Notes: a model not told the origin generated them from the sequence alone. A stretch of DNA of 64,000 nucleotides from Streptomyces fildesensis (GCF_016107395.1 NZ_JAAIKO010000032.1:1-64000); one strand, 5' to 3'; numbered from the stretch's first letter, positions 53,572 through 62,629 are shown. Program-made: numbers and translations.

Positions 53572-54390
53572 ATGGTCAACGAGGTCAACGAGGAGCTGCT
53601 CGCCGCCGTCGAGCGGGTGGTGCGGAGCGTGGTCGCCGAGGAGGTCACGCCGCGCTGGCGGCGGCTCGCGGCCGAGGACGTGATCGAGAAGAACGGCCCC
53701 TACGACCTGGTGACCACCGCCGACCGCCGGGCGGAGGAACGGCTCACCGAGGAGCTGACCGCGCTGCTGCCGGGCTCCGTGGTGGTCGGCGAGGAAGCGG
53801 TGAGCGCCGACCCCGGCGTCCTCAAGCGGCTGGACGGCGACGACCCGGTGTGGGTCGTCGACCCGGTCGACGGCACCGCCAACTTCGTCCGCGGCGAGGA
53901 CGGTTACGCGACGCTCGTCACCCTCGTGCAGGGTGGCGAGCCGCTCGCGTCCTGGACCTACGTCCCCGAGCGGGGGCTGATGGCGACCGCGCGGCGCGGC
54001 GCCGGCGCGTATCTCAACGGGCAGCGGATGCACACGGCCGCCGCGCCGGACGGCACCCTGCGGGTCTCGACGTCGAACCCGGTCTTCCGCACCGACCAGG
54101 AGCGGGTGCTGCTCGGCCGGCTGGAGGCGGCCGGCGCGGCGACCCGCTCGTGCACCTGCGCCGGCATCGAGTACCTGGAGCTGGCCCGAGGCGGCGTCGA
54201 CGGCGTCGCCTTCTTCTGGGAACTGCCCTGGGACCACGCCGCCGGGCTCCTCCTGGTGACCGAGGCCGGCGGCGCGAGTCTGACGGTGACCGGTGAGCCG
54301 TTCCGTATCCCCGGAGGCAACGCGTTGCCGTTCTCCATCGCCCGCGACGCGGAGACCGCGCGGCGGATCATCGAGCTGATGGGCGCGTGA
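53572..54390 (+). CDS. Inositol monophosphatase-family phosphatase
   Basis: A 272-residue Mg-dependent phosphatase. The three metal motifs are visible: VVGEEAV, VDPVDGTANFV and the C-terminal WDHAAGLLLVTEAGG. It could dephosphorylate inositol-1-phosphate, histidinol phosphate or a related sugar phosphate. The ribosome site GGAGG is only about 1 base before ATG, so a later start is possible. It begins 12 bases after the permease gene, but its place in pyrimidine breakdown is unclear. Confidence 0.88.
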   Translation: MVNEVNEELLAAVERVVRSVVAEEVTPRWRRLAAEDVIEKNGPYDLVTTADRRAEERLTEELTALLPGSVVVGEEAVSADPGVLKRLDGDDPVWVVDPVDGTANFVRGEDGYATLVTLVQGGEPLASWTYVPERGLMATARRGAGAYLNGQRMHTAAAPDGTLRVSTSNPVFRTDQERVLLGRLEAAGAATRSCTCAGIEYLELARGGVDGVAFFWELPWDHAAGLLLVTEAGGASLTVTGEPFRIPGGNALPFSIARDAETARRIIELMGA

Positions 54391-55817
54391 TGAGCCGGAC
54401 CGCAGTAGTGGACGTGGTGGTCGTCGGGGCCGGGCCGAACGGGCTGACGGCCGCGGCCGAGCTGGCCCGCGCGGGCCTGTCCGTACAGATCTACGAGGCC
54501 GAGGACACGATCGGCGGCGGCGCCAGGACCCAGGAGCTGACGCTGCCGGGCTTCCGGCACGACCCGTGCTCCGCGGTGCACCCCATGGGCGCCGGCTCGC
54601 CCGCGTTCAAGGCGCTGCCGCTGCGCGCGCACGGCCTGGAGTGGCTGCACCCCGAGCTGCCGATGGCGCACCCCTTCCCGGACGGCACGGCCGCGCTGCT
54701 GTCGCGTTCGGTGGGGGAGACCGCGGCGTCCTTCGGCGCGCACGACGCCGTCCGCTACCGGCGGCTGGTGGCCCCGTACATCGGCCACTGGAACACGATG
54801 GCCGCCGACCTGCTGCGGCCCCAGTGGCGCGGGGTACCCATCGACCCCTACCGGTTCGTCCGCTTCGGCCTGACCGGGCTGCCGCCGGTCGCCCTGCTGG
54901 CCCGGCGCTTCCGCGACCCCAAGGCCCGTGCCCTGCTGGCCGGACTGGCCGCGCACGCGATCACCCCGCTCAGCTCGCCGCTGACCGGTGCCACCGCCCT
55001 GATCTTCGCGCTGGCCGCGCACGCGGGCGGCTGGCCGATTCCACGCGGCGGCTCGCAGGCGATCTCGGACGCCCTCGCCTCGTACCTCACGGAGCAGGGC
55101 GGCGTCGTCCACACCGGTGTGACGGTGCGCAAGCTCGACGAGCTGCCGCCCGCGCGGGCCTATGTCTTCGACACGTCACCGACCGCGCTGGCCCGTATCG
55201 CCGGACTCGGCGACGCCTACCGGAACTTCAGCTACGGCCCGTCCGTCTTCAAGATCGACTACGCGCTGGACGGTCCCGTCCCCTGGAGCGCGCCCGACGC
55301 CCGCCGGGCCGGCACGGTCCACATCGGCCCGACGTACACGGAGATCGGCGACGCGCTCAACCGGGCGGTCAGCGGCCGGCCGCCGCAGACCCCCTTCCTG
55401 ATCACCTCGCAGCCGACGGTCGTCGACCCGTCCCGCGCCCCGCAGGGCAAGCACGTCTTCTGGGCCTACGGCCACGTCCCGCACGGCTGGCACGGCAACG
55501 CCACCGACGCCGTCGAGCGGCAGATCGAGCGCTTCGCGCCCGGCTTCCGCGACCTCGTGCTGGCCCGCGCCGTCGCCGGTCCGGCCGAACTCGCCGCCCA
55601 CAACGTCAACTACGTCGGCGGTGACATCGCCTGCGGTGCCTTCGCCGGGCTCCAGACCGTGCTGCGCCCGAAGATCGCCTGGAACCCGTACGCCACCGCC
55701 CGCCCCAACGTCTTCCTCTGCTCCTCCGCGACCCCGCCGGGCCCCGGAGTGCACGGCATGAGCGGGCACCACGCGGCCCGCTCCGTCCTCAGGTCCCTGG
55801 CGAAGCGAGCGCGCTGA
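54390..55817 (+). CDS. FAD-dependent oxidoreductase (phytoene desaturase/CrtI superfamily)
   Basis: A 475-residue flavoprotein. The dinucleotide motif is VVVGAGPNGLTAAAELARAG (about 9-28), followed by VQIYEAEDTIGGGARTQEL. The C-terminal FAD segment reads LCSSATPPGPGVHGMSGHHA. Such proteins oxidise or isomerise carotenoid-like or other substrates. It starts on the last base of the phosphatase stop codon and overlaps the converging sirtuin gene by 29 bases. The substrate is unknown. Confidence 0.88.
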   Translation: MSRTAVVDVVVVGAGPNGLTAAAELARAGLSVQIYEAEDTIGGGARTQELTLPGFRHDPCSAVHPMGAGSPAFKALPLRAHGLEWLHPELPMAHPFPDGTAALLSRSVGETAASFGAHDAVRYRRLVAPYIGHWNTMAADLLRPQWRGVPIDPYRFVRFGLTGLPPVALLARRFRDPKARALLAGLAAHAITPLSSPLTGATALIFALAAHAGGWPIPRGGSQAISDALASYLTEQGGVVHTGVTVRKLDELPPARAYVFDTSPTALARIAGLGDAYRNFSYGPSVFKIDYALDGPVPWSAPDARRAGTVHIGPTYTEIGDALNRAVSGRPPQTPFLITSQPTVVDPSRAPQGKHVFWAYGHVPHGWHGNATDAVERQIERFAPGFRDLVLARAVAGPAELAAHNVNYVGGDIACGAFAGLQTVLRPKIAWNPYATARPNVFLCSSATPPGPGVHGMSGHHAARSVLRSLAKRAR

Positions 55818-56529
55818 GCAGCGCGGGCAGCGCCGTACCGATCGGCTCCCGCACCACTTCGGCGGCCAACTCGTCGTAGGGCGTGGGCTCCGCGTTCACG
55901 ATCACCAGCCGCGCCCCGTGCTCGGCCGCGATGCCCGCCAGTGACGCGGCGGGCTGCACCCGCAGCGTCGTGCCCACGGAGAAGAACACGTCGCACGCCT
56001 TCGTGATGGCCATCGCCTGCGCCAGCACTTCGGGGTCGAGGCGCTGCCCGAACATCACCGTCGCGGACTTCAGGATCCCCCCGCACACCAGGCACGGCGG
56101 GTCCTGCTCGCCTGCCGCCACCCGCTCCAGCGCCACGTCCATGCCGCTGCGCGCATGGCACTTCGTGCAGACGACGGCGCGGGCCGTGCCGTGCAGCTCC
56201 AACACCTTGCGGTCCGGGAGCCCCGCCAACTGGTGCAGCCCGTCGACGTTCTGGGTGATGACACGGACCGGGACGCCGGACTTTTCCAGCTCCGCCACCG
56301 CGAGGTGCGCGGCGTTGGGGCGCGCGTGCCAGGTCTCGCTGTCGCGCCGCATGAGCCAGGCGCGGCGGCGGATGTCCGGGTCGGCCATGTACGTGTCGTA
56401 GGTGACGAGCTTCTCCGCACCGGGGTCGCGCCGCCACAGGCCGTTGGGGCCGCGGTAGTCCGGAATCCCCGAGTCCGTGGAGATACCGGCCCCGCTCAGG
56501 ATCGCCACGAGGGGCTTGCGGTTGCTCAT
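55789..56529 (-). CDS. Sir2-family NAD-dependent deacylase
   Basis: A 246-residue sirtuin. NAD binding is in LSGAGISTDSGIPDYRG (about 11-27), with QNVDGLHQLAG, the catalytic His113 in ELHGT, and four zinc cysteines (121, 124, 146 and 149) in CTKC and CLVC. It removes acetyl or other acyl groups from lysines, for example on acetyl-CoA synthetase. The last codons overlap the 3' end of the FAD oxidoreductase gene. Confidence 0.93.
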   Translation of the reverse strand: MSNRKPLVAILSGAGISTDSGIPDYRGPNGLWRRDPGAEKLVTYDTYMADPDIRRRAWLMRRDSETWHARPNAAHLAVAELEKSGVPVRVITQNVDGLHQLAGLPDRKVLELHGTARAVVCTKCHARSGMDVALERVAAGEQDPPCLVCGGILKSATVMFGQRLDPEVLAQAMAITKACDVFFSVGTTLRVQPAASLAGIAAEHGARLVIVNAEPTPYDELAAEVVREPIGTALPALLSALASPGT

Positions 56530-56624
56530 CTCCGCAGCGTAGGGCCCAACATGGGTGCGGACGAACGGGTTTCCGCCGCGGCCGGCCCACCGCGTTGTCG
56601 TACCCGGCGGCTACGGTTTCGGGT

Positions 56625-57224
56625 ATGACGGATCTTCGGGTATTGCATCGGCAGGCGCTGCGGACGGCGGAAGAGATCACCGGAAGGATCGGATCGACCC
56701 GGCTGGACGTGGCCACGCCGTGCGGGGACTGGACGCTGCGGCGGCTGCTGGAGCACATGGTGGGGCAGAACCACGGCTTCGCGGCGGCGGCGCGGGGCGA
56801 GACGAAGGACCGGTCGGTGTTCGCCGACCGGCCGGTGGGGGACGACCCGGCCGGGGCGTTCGCGGCGTCGGCCGCCGATGTGGCGGCCGCCTTCAGCGAA
56901 TCGGGGGTGCTGGACCGCAGGTGGTGGCTGCCGGAGGTCCGCGACGGGCGGCCCTTCCCGGCGCCGGTGGCGATCGGATTCCACTTCGTGGACACGGTGG
57001 TGCACGGCTGGGATGTCGCGCGGGCGCTCGGCGTCGACGCGAAGTTCGACCCGGAGGTGCTGGAGGCGGCGCTGCCGGTGGCCGCGGCGGTACCGGCGGG
57101 AGAGAGCCGGCTGACCGCCGGAGCGGCGTTCGGGCCCGCGGTGGCCGACGGCGGTACGGGCGATCCGCTCGACCGGATCGTCGCGATACTGGGCCGCTCC
57201 CCGCAGTGGCCGCGGGACGCCTGA
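56625..57224 (+). CDS. DinB/maleylpyruvate isomerase-like metal-binding protein (TIGR03086 type)
   Basis: A 199-residue four-helix protein of the mycothiol-dependent maleylpyruvate isomerase superfamily. Residues about 35-55 read TPCGDWTLRRLLEHMVGQNH and about 122-137 read FHFVDTVVHGWDVARALG; the three histidines form the metal site. Whether it uses mycothiol is not known. ATG 56625 matches the family start; GTG-type upstream codons are not needed. The end of the gene is followed by a short duplicated tail. Confidence 0.85.
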   Translation: MTDLRVLHRQALRTAEEITGRIGSTRLDVATPCGDWTLRRLLEHMVGQNHGFAAAARGETKDRSVFADRPVGDDPAGAFAASAADVAAAFSESGVLDRRWWLPEVRDGRPFPAPVAIGFHFVDTVVHGWDVARALGVDAKFDPEVLEAALPVAAAVPAGESRLTAGAAFGPAVADGGTGDPLDRIVAILGRSPQWPRDA

Positions 57225-57255
57225 TCTGCCCGCAGTGGCTGCCGGGCGCCTGACG
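57199..57255. repeat. Duplicated gene tail, about 28 bases
   Basis: CCCGCAGTGGCCGCGGGACGCCTGA-type sequence ending the DinB-like gene (57199-57227) is repeated imperfectly at 57228-57255, including a TGA in the same place. Confidence 0.6.
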
Positions 57256-57302
57256 CCGTTCCGGACCCGCGGCCTGTTCCGCCTCTGGGAGTTCTCGGAG
57301 TT

Positions 57303-58133
57303 CTAGGAGTTGAGCAGGTCGCGGGTGTCGGCGACGAGTGCGGCCGCTGCTTCGACGGCGGCCGCCGGATCGTCGAGCCGGGTCAGAACGTCCTCGGCGC
57401 GGCTGCGGAACTCCGGGGGCGTCCCGGGGAGCGCCGCGGCGGCCGCCAGGGCGCCCTTCTCGTTGAGGCACCAGGCGCGGTGGTGCGCGTGGAGGGACTG
57501 GGTGAGGACGCCGACCGCCCGGGACAGACAGAGCGCGACATGCAGTGTGTCGCCCGCGCGGGCGGACTTGCGGGCTCCGGCCACCGAGAACTCCGCTTCC
57601 CACGCGGCGGCGACGAGCGCCGCGCGCAACGGCTCCGGATAGAGCCGGGTCTGCTCCCGCAGCGCCGTCAACTCCCCGTCCCGGTCGGCGAGTACGCGGC
57701 CCAGCGCCACCTCGCCCGGGTACGCGGGGGACCAGAAGCCGAGTGGGTGGCCGGGCTGGGTGCCGACCTCGTAGCGGCCGGCGCGGCAGTCGTCCCAGAC
57801 GCGCTCGACGCGGTCGAGGTCGCGCAGGATCCAGTCGACCGGCACCCCGTCGACCGTCAGCCAGGCGCCGCCGTTCACCCAGGGTCCCCAGCCGCCGGGG
57901 CCCGCGACCTCGACGGGTCCGCCGGTGAACTCCGCGGCGAGGGCGGCCAGTGCCGCGGTGTCGGGCTCGCCCCGGTAGTACAGGCCGAGGTCCCAGTCGG
58001 AGTCCGGGCGGTGGGTGCCGCGGGCCCGGCTGCCGCCGAGCAGCACACCGGCGATACCCGGGACGCCGGCCAGCCGCTCGGCCATCGCGTGCACCGTGGA
58101 GTTCTCAGCGCCAAGGGAGGAATCGTGGGACAC
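57303..58133 (-). CDS. Nucleotidyltransferase-domain protein
   Basis: A 276-residue protein. The polymerase-beta-like motif is LLGGSRARGTHRPDSDWDLG (about 31-50) with the paired Asp residues that bind metal and nucleotide, and a third acid may be D99 in VDWILRD. The C-terminal helices resemble minimal or aminoglycoside-type nucleotidyltransferases. The substrate is unknown; it may modify a small molecule, RNA or protein. Confidence 0.85.
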   Translation of the reverse strand: MSHDSSLGAENSTVHAMAERLAGVPGIAGVLLGGSRARGTHRPDSDWDLGLYYRGEPDTAALAALAAEFTGGPVEVAGPGGWGPWVNGGAWLTVDGVPVDWILRDLDRVERVWDDCRAGRYEVGTQPGHPLGFWSPAYPGEVALGRVLADRDGELTALREQTRLYPEPLRAALVAAAWEAEFSVAGARKSARAGDTLHVALCLSRAVGVLTQSLHAHHRAWCLNEKGALAAAAALPGTPPEFRSRAEDVLTRLDDPAAAVEAAAALVADTRDLLNS

Positions 58134-58162
58134 GTTGCCAGCCTAGAGTGGCGGCTCTAGGA

Positions 58163-58192
58163 TTACCCACCAGTAAACTTACTCTGGAGTAA
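58163..58192. promoter_or_regulatory. Double TTAC-N6-GTAA palindrome
   Basis: TTACCCACCAGTAA (58163-58176) and TTACTCTGGAGTAA (58179-58192) are two 14-base palindromes 16 bases apart, overlapping the likely promoter of the SCP2 gene and the start region of the divergent nucleotidyltransferase gene. They look like paired operators for a TetR-family dimer. No TetR gene is in the window. Confidence 0.65.
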
Positions 58193-58206
58193 GGGTGGTG
58201 CCCGGC

Positions 58207-58674
58207 ATGGCCGACATCGGCGATCTCGACCTCGACACGCTCGACTTCGGTACGGTCGAGCCGAAGGAATTCGCCCGCATCGTCAAGGAGCTGCCCGTCC
58301 GGCGGATCGCCGAGCTGATGAGCGGGCCGCAGCGCAAGCGCGTGCTCGACGAGGTGTTCAACCGGATGGAGACCCTCTTCAAGCCGGACGTCGCGGGGAA
58401 GCGCGACGCGCTCATCCGGTGGCGGATCACCAACGGCGACGACGCCCGCGACGTCTACGAGACGCATATCGCCGACGGCGCCTGCACGGTCTCCCGGCAG
58501 GACAGCGGCCGTGATCCGCAGCTCACCCTCACCATGGCCGCCCCGGAATTCCTCAAGCTGGCGTCGGGCAACGCCTCTGGCCCGGCGCTGTTCTTCACCC
58601 GTAAGCTCAAGATCCAGGGCGACATCCGCCTCGCCGGCGGACTGACGTACTTCTTCGACATACCGAAGGCGTGA
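58207..58674 (+). CDS. SCP2 sterol-binding-domain protein
   Basis: A 155-residue protein with a lipid-binding SCP2 fold (about 60-150): IRWRITNGDDARDVYETHIADGACTVSR and LTMAAPEFLKLASGNASGPALF and IQGDIRLAGGL. The N-terminus is a typical helical lead (FARIVKELPVRRIAELM). Such proteins bind fatty acyl chains or sterol-like lipids. ATG 58207 is used; GTG 58195 is also possible. It is under a paired TTAC/GTAA palindrome. Confidence 0.88.
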   Translation: MADIGDLDLDTLDFGTVEPKEFARIVKELPVRRIAELMSGPQRKRVLDEVFNRMETLFKPDVAGKRDALIRWRITNGDDARDVYETHIADGACTVSRQDSGRDPQLTLTMAAPEFLKLASGNASGPALFFTRKLKIQGDIRLAGGLTYFFDIPKA

Positions 58675-58682
58675 GGGTGTAG

Positions 58683-59180
58683 ATGCGGATACCCCGGCAA
58701 GCGGCGAGAGTCGCGGTGCTCGACCCGGCCGGAGCGATTTTCCTGCTCAGGTCGGACAACGAGGAAGTCGGCGTCCACTGGCTCATGCCCGGTGGCGGTC
58801 TCGACCCGGGGGAGACCCCCGTGCAGGGGGCGCTGCGAGAAGTGCTGGAGGAGACCGGCTGGTCGGATGTCGAGCCCGGCGCTGTGCTGTGCACCTGGGA
58901 GCACGACTTCACCCGGGCGGGTGTGCCGGTCCGGCAGTTCGAGCACATCTTCCTCGGCAGCGGCCCGCGCAGGCCGCCGACAGGTGATGTGAGCGGGGTC
59001 CACCAGGAGGACGGGATCCTGGAATGGCGCTGGTGGACCCCGGAGGAGCTCGCGGCGACGACGGAGGCGTTGTGGCCGCCGCAGCTGCCGGAGCTGCTCG
59101 CCCGGCTGCGCGACGAAGGCCCGCCGGAGCGTCCCGTCGAGCTCGGGTTCATCGCCGATGCCGGCCCCCGAGCCGTGTAG
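58683..59180 (+). CDS. NUDIX hydrolase
   Basis: A 165-residue nucleotide or pyrophosphate hydrolase. The NUDIX box GGGLDPGETPVQGALREVLE, then ETGW, is intact (about 37-60). It starts 8 bases after the SCP2 gene and is probably cotranscribed. The substrate is unknown. Confidence 0.9.
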   Translation: MRIPRQAARVAVLDPAGAIFLLRSDNEEVGVHWLMPGGGLDPGETPVQGALREVLEETGWSDVEPGAVLCTWEHDFTRAGVPVRQFEHIFLGSGPRRPPTGDVSGVHQEDGILEWRWWTPEELAATTEALWPPQLPELLARLRDEGPPERPVELGFIADAGPRAV

Positions 59181-59187
59181 GCGCCCG

Positions 59188-61005
59188 GTGTTCACCACCC
59201 GGCCCACCCTCCAGGGCACCTTCGGCATGGTCTCCTCGACACACTGGCTGGCGTCGCAGTCGGCGATGGCCGTGCTGGAGGACGGGGGCAACGCCTTCGA
59301 CGCTGCGGTGGCCGCCGGCTTCGTGCTGCACGTCGTCGAACCGCATCTGAACGGTCCCGCGGGCGAGGTGCCGATCCTCCTCGCCCCGGCAGGCGGTCCG
59401 GTGCGGGTGCTGTGCGGACAGGGCCCCGCCCCCGCCGGAGCGTCCGTCGGGCACTACCGGAGCCTCGGGCTCGACCTGGTGCCCGGCACCGGACTGCTGG
59501 CCGCCGCCGTGCCCGGCGCGTTCGACGCGTGGATGGTGCTGCTGCGCGACCAAGGCACCAAGTCCCCGGCCGAGGTCCTGAAGTACGCCATCGGCTACGC
59601 CGCACACGGGCATCCGGCAGTCGCGGCGATCGGCGCGACCGTGGAGGCGGTGCGAACCCTCTTCGCGACCGAGTGGACCGATTCCGCCGCGCTCTATCTG
59701 CCGGCGGGCCGGGCACCGCGGCCCGGCGTCCTGCTGCGGAACCCCGCCCTGGCCGCCACCTGGCGGCGCCTGCTGCGCGAGGCCGACGCGCAGGCGGCGG
59801 GCAGCGGGCGGGAGGAGCGGATCGAGGCCGCCCGGCGGATCTGGCGCTCGGGCTTCATCGGCGAGGCGCTGGCCGCCGCCGCGGCCCGCCCCGCGATGGA
59901 CACCTCCGGCGAACGGCACGCCTCGACGCTCACCGGGGATGACCTGACCGGCTACGAGGCCCGCTACGAACCCCCGCTGACGTACGACCGGTTCGGCTGG
60001 ACGGTCTGCAAACCGGGGCCGTGGAGCCAGGGCCCGGTGTTCGCGCAGCAGCTCGCCCTGCTGCCCGACGGCTTCGGCTACGAGGAGCCCGGCTACGTCC
60101 ACACCCTGGTCGAAGGCGCCAAGCTCGCGATGGCCGACCGCGAGGCCTGGTACGGCGACGCCGCGGAGGTCCCGGTCGGCGCGCTGCTGTCACCCGCGTA
60201 CAACGCCGGGCGCCGGGCACTGATCGGCGCCGACGCGTCCTACGAGCTGCGCCCCGGCAGCCCGGACGGACGCGCGCCCCGGCTGCCGCGCTTCACCGTC
60301 GACAGCACACCGCAGGCACCGGGCACGGGCGAACCGACCGTCGCGTCGGGCGAACCCGCCGCAGGATCTGCCGCCGGACCGACCGCCGCGCCCGACGTCG
60401 CCGCCGACGGACGCACCCGCGGCGACACCTGCCATGTCGATGTCGTCGACCGCTGGGGCAACATGGTCGCCGCCACCCCCAGCGGCGGCTGGCTGCAGTC
60501 CAGCCCGCTGATCCCGGAACTCGGCTTCCCGCTCGGTACCCGGTTGCAGATGACATGGCTGGAGGAGGGACTGCCCAACTCCCTCACGCCCGGCCGCCGT
60601 CCGCGCACCACACTGTCGCCGTCGATCGCGCTGCGCGACGGCGAACCCGTCCTGGCGTTCGGCACCCCCGGCGGCGACCAGCAGGACCAGTGGTCGCTGC
60701 ACTTCTTCCTGGCCGTCGCGTTGGGCGGGCTCGGACTGCAGGAGGCGATCGACGCGCCCGGCTGGCACACCGACAGCTTCCCCGGCTCGTTCCATCCGCG
60801 TGCCATGCGGCCCGGCAGCGTCACCGTCGAGTCGCGCCTCGGTGAGCGGGCGATCGGCGAACTGCGGCGCCGCGGCCACCAGGTGACGGTCGGCGGCCCC
60901 TGGTCGGAGGGCCGGCTCTGCGCGGTCGCCCGCGACCCCGCGACGGGTGTGCTCTCCGCGGGCGCCAACCCGCGCGGCATGCAGGGCTACGCGGTCGGCC
61001 GCTGA
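59188..61005 (+). CDS. Gamma-glutamyltransferase-family protein (cytosolic)
   Basis: A 605-residue Ntn-hydrolase-type protein without a signal peptide. It starts MFTTRPTLQGTFGMVSSTHW and has the nucleophile Thr in DTCHVDVVDRWGN, with a Cys replacing the second Thr of the usual TTH. A long disordered insertion (about 375-410) is present, and PGGDQQDQW is the later family loop. It probably hydrolyses an amide rather than glutathione. GTG 59188 gives the conserved start; ATG 59158 lies inside the previous gene. It overlaps a converging gene by 19 bases. Confidence 0.85.
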   Translation: MFTTRPTLQGTFGMVSSTHWLASQSAMAVLEDGGNAFDAAVAAGFVLHVVEPHLNGPAGEVPILLAPAGGPVRVLCGQGPAPAGASVGHYRSLGLDLVPGTGLLAAAVPGAFDAWMVLLRDQGTKSPAEVLKYAIGYAAHGHPAVAAIGATVEAVRTLFATEWTDSAALYLPAGRAPRPGVLLRNPALAATWRRLLREADAQAAGSGREERIEAARRIWRSGFIGEALAAAAARPAMDTSGERHASTLTGDDLTGYEARYEPPLTYDRFGWTVCKPGPWSQGPVFAQQLALLPDGFGYEEPGYVHTLVEGAKLAMADREAWYGDAAEVPVGALLSPAYNAGRRALIGADASYELRPGSPDGRAPRLPRFTVDSTPQAPGTGEPTVASGEPAAGSAAGPTAAPDVAADGRTRGDTCHVDVVDRWGNMVAATPSGGWLQSSPLIPELGFPLGTRLQMTWLEEGLPNSLTPGRRPRTTLSPSIALRDGEPVLAFGTPGGDQQDQWSLHFFLAVALGGLGLQEAIDAPGWHTDSFPGSFHPRAMRPGSVTVESRLGERAIGELRRRGHQVTVGGPWSEGRLCAVARDPATGVLSAGANPRGMQGYAVGR

Positions 61006-61535
61006 CCCGTCCTGCCGGTGTGATCCACCGCTGCCGGCGGGCCGACCCGGTGGCCGTTCTCCAGCTCAGCGGGCCCGGTGCCGGCCATCAACGCGGTGAA
61101 CCCGGCGCGGATCCGGCGTTCCAGACCCGGCTGGACGAAGGTGCCGACCTGGTCGAGAGGGACCAGGTTCCAGGCGTCCAGCTCCTCCTTCTGCAGCTGG
61201 ATCGCGCCGAGCTGCTCCCCGTCGAGCACCCCGCCGTCGTACAGGTACACCGCCAGCGGCGGCTGGCCGGGGCCGGTCACCCAGTCGATCGCGATGAGCG
61301 CGCCGGGGGTGATGTCCAGGCCGATCTCCTCGGTGGCCTCGCGGCGCGCACCCTGCCGGGGCGATTCGTCCTGCCCCGACTCGATCGTCCCGCCGGGCAG
61401 AATCCACTTCTTCTCGCCCTCGCGGTAGTTGGGATCCACGAGCAGCACACGGCCCGCCCCGTCACGGAACAGCACCGCCGCTCCGGCGAGGATCTTCGGC
61501 AGACCGGCGATGTATGAGGCGTAGTCCTGGGTCAC
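60987..61535 (-). CDS. NUDIX hydrolase
   Basis: A 182-residue NUDIX protein. The box GGTIESGQDESPRQGARREA, then TEEIGLD, lies around residues 49-75. The N-terminus VTQDYASYIAGLPKILAGAA is typical of an actinobacterial group. GTG 61535 fits this start; the upstream in-frame stretch does not look coding. Its last bases overlap the glutamyltransferase-family gene. Confidence 0.88.
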   Translation of the reverse strand: MTQDYASYIAGLPKILAGAAVLFRDGAGRVLLVDPNYREGEKKWILPGGTIESGQDESPRQGARREATEEIGLDITPGALIAIDWVTGPGQPPLAVYLYDGGVLDGEQLGAIQLQKEELDAWNLVPLDQVGTFVQPGLERRIRAGFTALMAGTGPAELENGHRVGPPAAVDHTGRTGQRPTA

Positions 61536-61554
61536 GGACCCCAACCTACGCGGC

Positions 61555-62089
61555 TCAGACGTCGTCGAAAGGCGCGGCGTAGGCGAACGCGCCACGCAGT
61601 GCCGGATCGGCCGGATCGTAGCCGGCCAGCGTCCGGACCTGGAAGTACGGCCGCCACTCGGGCACCGCGGGGGTGATCCCGTACTCCTCGGCGAGCCGGA
61701 AACCGAACCGTCCGTAGTAGCGGGGATCGCCCAGCAGGATCACCAGCGGCGCGCCCAGCGCGTCGCAGGCGCCGAGGGCGGCGTGCCATCAGGGCCTTGC
61801 CGACGCCGGACCGCTGGTGGCCGGGAGCCACCGCCAGCGGGCCGATCGCGAGCACGGGTGTCCCGCCGACATGGCCGCGGGTGGCCAGCACATGCCCGGT
61901 CACCCGCTCCTCCTCGTCCGTCGCGACCAGCGACAGCTCGGGGAGCCACGCGTCGTCCGCCCGGAGCCGGTCGACCAGCAGCGCTTCGACGGTGCCGCTG
62001 CCGGTGGCCTGGCCGGGCTTGGTGAACGCGGCGGCGATGACGTCGCGGATCGCGTCGATGTCGGTGGGTCGCTCACGTCGGATCAGCAC
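61555..62089 (-). pseudogene. GNAT acetyltransferase with one-base frameshift
   Basis: The N-terminal part reads LIRRERPTDIDAIRDVIAAAF to GHQRSGVGKALM (acetyl-CoA motif A) in one frame. The C-terminal part, ILLGDPRYYGRFGFRLAEEYG to AAPFDDV and the stop at 61555, is in another. One extra C on the plus strand near 61786-61787 causes the break: removing it joins KALM to HAALGACDALGAPLVILLGD, the expected continuation. It is either a real mutation or a sequencing error. GTG 62089 is the likely start, without a clear ribosome site. Confidence 0.8.
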
Positions 62090-62147
62090 CGGCGAACTGT
62101 TGCGCACCGCGCCCGGCCGCCGCAAACGAATATGCCCGGCGGGCGTG

Positions 62148-62487
62148 TCACGGGCCGTCCACGGCCTTCAGCTGGACCCGGACGCCCTCGGCGTCGGGGT
62201 GGTTCAGCGTGTCCAGCAGTTCCAGGGGCTGCCGCCAGGCCTCCCGTGCGCCGGTCGGATCGCCGGCGGCGAGCCGGGTCTCGCCGAGGTCGGTCAGCGC
62301 CAGGGACTCGTAGAACGGGTCGCCCACCTCGCGGCACCCCTCGGCGGACCGCAGAAAGCGGCCGGCCCCGCCAGAGCTCCAGCGCCCTCGCGCACTCCAG
62401 GCGCACGCTCTCCCGGTCGTGCCGCGGCCTGTCCCCGGCGGTGCTCGGCGCCCGGTACGGAGGGGCGGGAGCGTGCTCCCGTGCCAT
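62148..62487 (-). pseudogene. Decayed TPR-domain fragment
   Basis: The C-terminal end reads as tetratricopeptide-like helices (CREVGDPFYESLALTDLGETRL, AGDPTGAREAWRQ, LELLDTLNHPDAEGVRVQL) of the kind found at the ends of AfsR/SARP-type or LuxR-like regulators. The preceding segment (VRLECARALELWRG) is in a different frame, implying one frameshift near 62370. Nothing upstream extends it to a complete gene, so it is a remnant. Confidence 0.55.
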
Positions 62488-62629
62488 GCCGTCACCGTTC
62501 AGGACATCCCGCTATGGTCGTGAATCTTGTGGTTTGCGGGGGTGGCGCGCTGGACCGGCCATGGGCAGGCGGCCGATGGCGGGATATGGTCCGAGCGGCG
62601 CGATGTTCCGTATCGGATGGGGAGTAAAC

